In this document: positions 62,513-64,000 of the stretch, piece after piece
How positions within the stretch are numbered: the first letter of the stretch is position 1
How the letters are laid out: every line of letters begins with the position of its first letter
DNA from: Luteitalea sp.
GTDB taxonomy: Bacteria; Acidobacteriota; Vicinamibacteria; Vicinamibacterales; Vicinamibacteraceae
DNA length: 64,000 nucleotides
Direction of reading: 5' to 3'
NCBI GenBank assembly: GCA_009377495.1
Contig: WHTZ01000007.1
Coordinates: forward strand, 1 to 64,000
Position numbers and translations under genes: made by a program
Notes under the pieces: model-generated
Database searches by the model: none
Seen by the model: only the letters and a program-made list of their open reading frames with translations
Told to the model about the DNA's origin: nothing

Positions 62513-64000
62513 TTAGAAGAGGAGCTGCGCGCTGAACTGAATGGACCGCGGCCGGTTCGCCGTGCTGCTGACCTGTCCGAACGATGCGTTCGTGACCGAG
62601 CCATTGGGCGCGCCGAACTGCGGCGTGTTCGTCACGTTGAAGCCGTCGACGCGGAGGCGCAGCCTGTAACGCTCCAGGAGCGTGAAATTCTTTGTGAGCG
62701 TCAGGTCGAGGCTCATGAAGCTGTCCGCACGAACGTCGGGCTGCCTGCGTCCCACATTTCCAAACGTGAACGGCTCTGCCGGCGAGAACACGCTCGTATC
62801 GAACCACTGGTCGATATCGGGGTCGTCCAGCTTGGCGCTCTGCCCGTTGTTCACGGCGGGACGCCCGATCGCGATCGGGAAGCCGCTCTGGTACGTGCCG
62901 ATCCCGCTGAGCGTCCATCCACCGAGGATCACATTGAGCGCCGGGTGCATCCCGTCGCCGACCGGCTTGCCGCGACCGAACGGCAATTCGTACACGGCGC
63001 CGAAGACGAGCCGGTGCGGTACGTCAAATTGGGAGAGCGAACGCTCGAGGTTGCGATTGTAGTGATCGAGCGGGCGCGCATCGAAATCGTCGATCGTCTT
63101 TGAAAACGTGTAGGACGTGAGGAAGCTGAGGCCTGCCGACAACCGCTTCTCGGCGCGCAGCGTGAAGGCATTGTAGAGCGAGCTCCCCGCCATCACGCCC
63201 GTGCGAACGACAGAGGTGTATTGCGGATACGGCAGGAGCAACTGACGGCGGGACACCTCCGGGGTCGACAGCTCGCCCTGCTCGATGATGCCGTAGAACG
63301 GATTCGGCACGAGCTCGTCCAGCTCGCTGCCCAGCTCCAGATATTCGTTCGGCAACTGGTTCTCTTGCCACCCGCTTCGGTTCTCCTGTTTGAGCGCTCT
63401 GCTGCCCCAGTACGCCGCCTCAACGAGGAGCCGGTCTCCGAGCTGTCGTTGGACCGTGAGGTTCCACTGCTGGGTATATCCGACGCGTTCATTGCGCGTC
63501 CAGCCGGAGATGCCCTGGCCGGTATTGACCAGCGGATCCCGATCGCCCCTCGGCAAATTGAAGCCCTGCGGGTAGGGGTCGCTCAGCGTATGGAGCGGCG
63601 TGATTCCGTTGTCGAGCGACGTCGCCCAGCTCGTCACGCCGTTGTACCCTGCATACACGTTCACGTCGTACGCCGCAATCCACTGCGGCGCGTAGAAGAT
63701 GCCGTAACCAGTCCGGATGGCCGTCCGGTCGTTCAATCGGAAGGCGAGGCCGATGCGCGGGGCGAAGTTGTTTTTATCCGTTTCAAGCAAGTTTCGGGAG
63801 CTCCCATCGGTTCCCACATAACCCACCAGGCCCGTGAACGGAATACCCACTTGCTCCGACAGCGGGTTCGGCGCATCCAGGTCGAGGAAGGCCATGCGGT
63901 CGTCGCTCTCGGTCTGGCCAACTTCGAGGCTGTACCGCAGACCCAGGTTCAGCGTGAGACGCGGCGTGATGTTCCAATCGTCCTGGAAGAAGAACCCGTA
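62513..64000 (-). CDS. Oar-like TonB-dependent receptor, C-terminal part
   Basis: The frame is open to the end of the window, so the first half of the gene (signal peptide, regulatory domain, plug) lies outside; 495 codons are visible. The visible barrel contains YGFFFQDDWNITPRLTLNLG, FAPRIGLAFRLNDRTAIRTG, YGIFYAPQ, TQQWNLTVQRQLGDRLLVEA, LSFLTSYTFSKTIDDFDA, LPFGRGKPVGDG and the terminal PRSIQFSAQLLF with its C-terminal Phe. It precedes the VCBS genes on the same strand, so the receptor, propellers and isomerase may form one glycan-related unit. Confidence 0.9.
   Translation of the reverse strand, partial: YGFFFQDDWNITPRLTLNLGLRYSLEVGQTESDDRMAFLDLDAPNPLSEQVGIPFTGLVGYVGTDGSSRNLLETDKNNFAPRIGLAFRLNDRTAIRTGYGIFYAPQWIAAYDVNVYAGYNGVTSWATSLDNGITPLHTLSDPYPQGFNLPRGDRDPLVNTGQGISGWTRNERVGYTQQWNLTVQRQLGDRLLVEAAYWGSRALKQENRSGWQENQLPNEYLELGSELDELVPNPFYGIIEQGELSTPEVSRRQLLLPYPQYTSVVRTGVMAGSSLYNAFTLRAEKRLSAGLSFLTSYTFSKTIDDFDARPLDHYNRNLERSLSQFDVPHRLVFGAVYELPFGRGKPVGDGMHPALNVILGGWTLSGIGTYQSGFPIAIGRPAVNNGQSAKLDDPDIDQWFDTSVFSPAEPFTFGNVGRRQPDVRADSFMSLDLTLTKNFTLLERYRLRLRVDGFNVTNTPQFGAPNGSVTNASFGQVSSTANRPRSIQFSAQLLF

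Noticed and set aside
1..64000. tRNA, rRNA, CRISPR array or phage integration sites
   Set aside because: None could be recognised by eye on either strand; a covariance-model scan would be needed to exclude a tRNA fully.

Overview
The window reads as chromosomal DNA of a GC-rich, Gram-negative, heterotrophic Acidobacteriota, most likely a Vicinamibacteria-type soil lineage. The pointers are five ADOP-type FtsX/MacB permeases (three in tandem behind a PadR regulator), two very large Oar-like TonB-dependent receptors, a Pirellula/Verrucomicrobium-type propeller-HEAT-cytochrome c protein, VCBS/FG-GAP propellers, and a dispersed family of short palindromes with a TTTA loop. This is inferred from gene families; no rRNA or tRNA gene was recognised.

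Layout. 1-627: end of a vanadium-haloperoxidase-like gene. 1017-6173: ectoine/hydroxyectoine island ectA-ectB-ectC-ectD, an EhuB-like binding lipoprotein without its transporter, and a methyltransferase. 6321-9855: propeller protein and sulfatase followed by two GntR regulator genes truncated against each other. 10133-19551: Oar-like receptor, propeller-cytochrome protein, ADOP permease. 19554-23752: VapBC-type toxin-antitoxin pair, TauD-like dioxygenase, secreted lectin-like protein, CutC, and an unfamiliar ribbon-helix-helix plus coiled-coil gene pair with a near-consensus promoter. 23848-24006: nested inverted-repeat element. 24006-30875: PQQ-type propeller, an Ogt-AlkA alkylation-repair fusion, a GH97 glycosidase, a proline-rich secreted protein and an AraC regulator.

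31126-33916 is the least conventional locus: a class III PLP aminotransferase fused to an Mpo1/DUF962-like membrane domain, coupled to a phospholipid-methyltransferase-like gene. 34029-36482 is a serine beta-lactamase-like domain fused to a VanX-type D-Ala-D-Ala dipeptidase. 36495-46015 (minus strand) is a LacI-controlled sugar-acid catabolic cluster (GH115-like protein, enolase-superfamily dehydratase, SDR, TIM-barrel-like protein, sodium:solute symporter, isomerase fragment, truncated ADOP) that is visibly decaying or carries indel errors. 46046-49365 holds a LysR regulator divergent from a secreted protein, a small gene, and a class V aminotransferase. 49419-57923 is PadR plus three tandem ADOP permeases. 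57940-64000 (minus strand) carries a sugar phosphate isomerase, two VCBS propellers and the C-terminal part of a second Oar-like receptor.

How the genes may work together: the receptors, glycosidases, sulfatase, propellers, isomerases and LacI/LysR/GntR/AraC regulators suggest scavenging of plant or microbial polysaccharides and sugar acids. The ectoine island indicates tolerance of osmotic stress or drying. Overlapping stop/start codons (ectB/ectC, ectD/ehuB, sulfatase/gntR, antitoxin/toxin, RHH/coiled coil) mark translationally coupled pairs.
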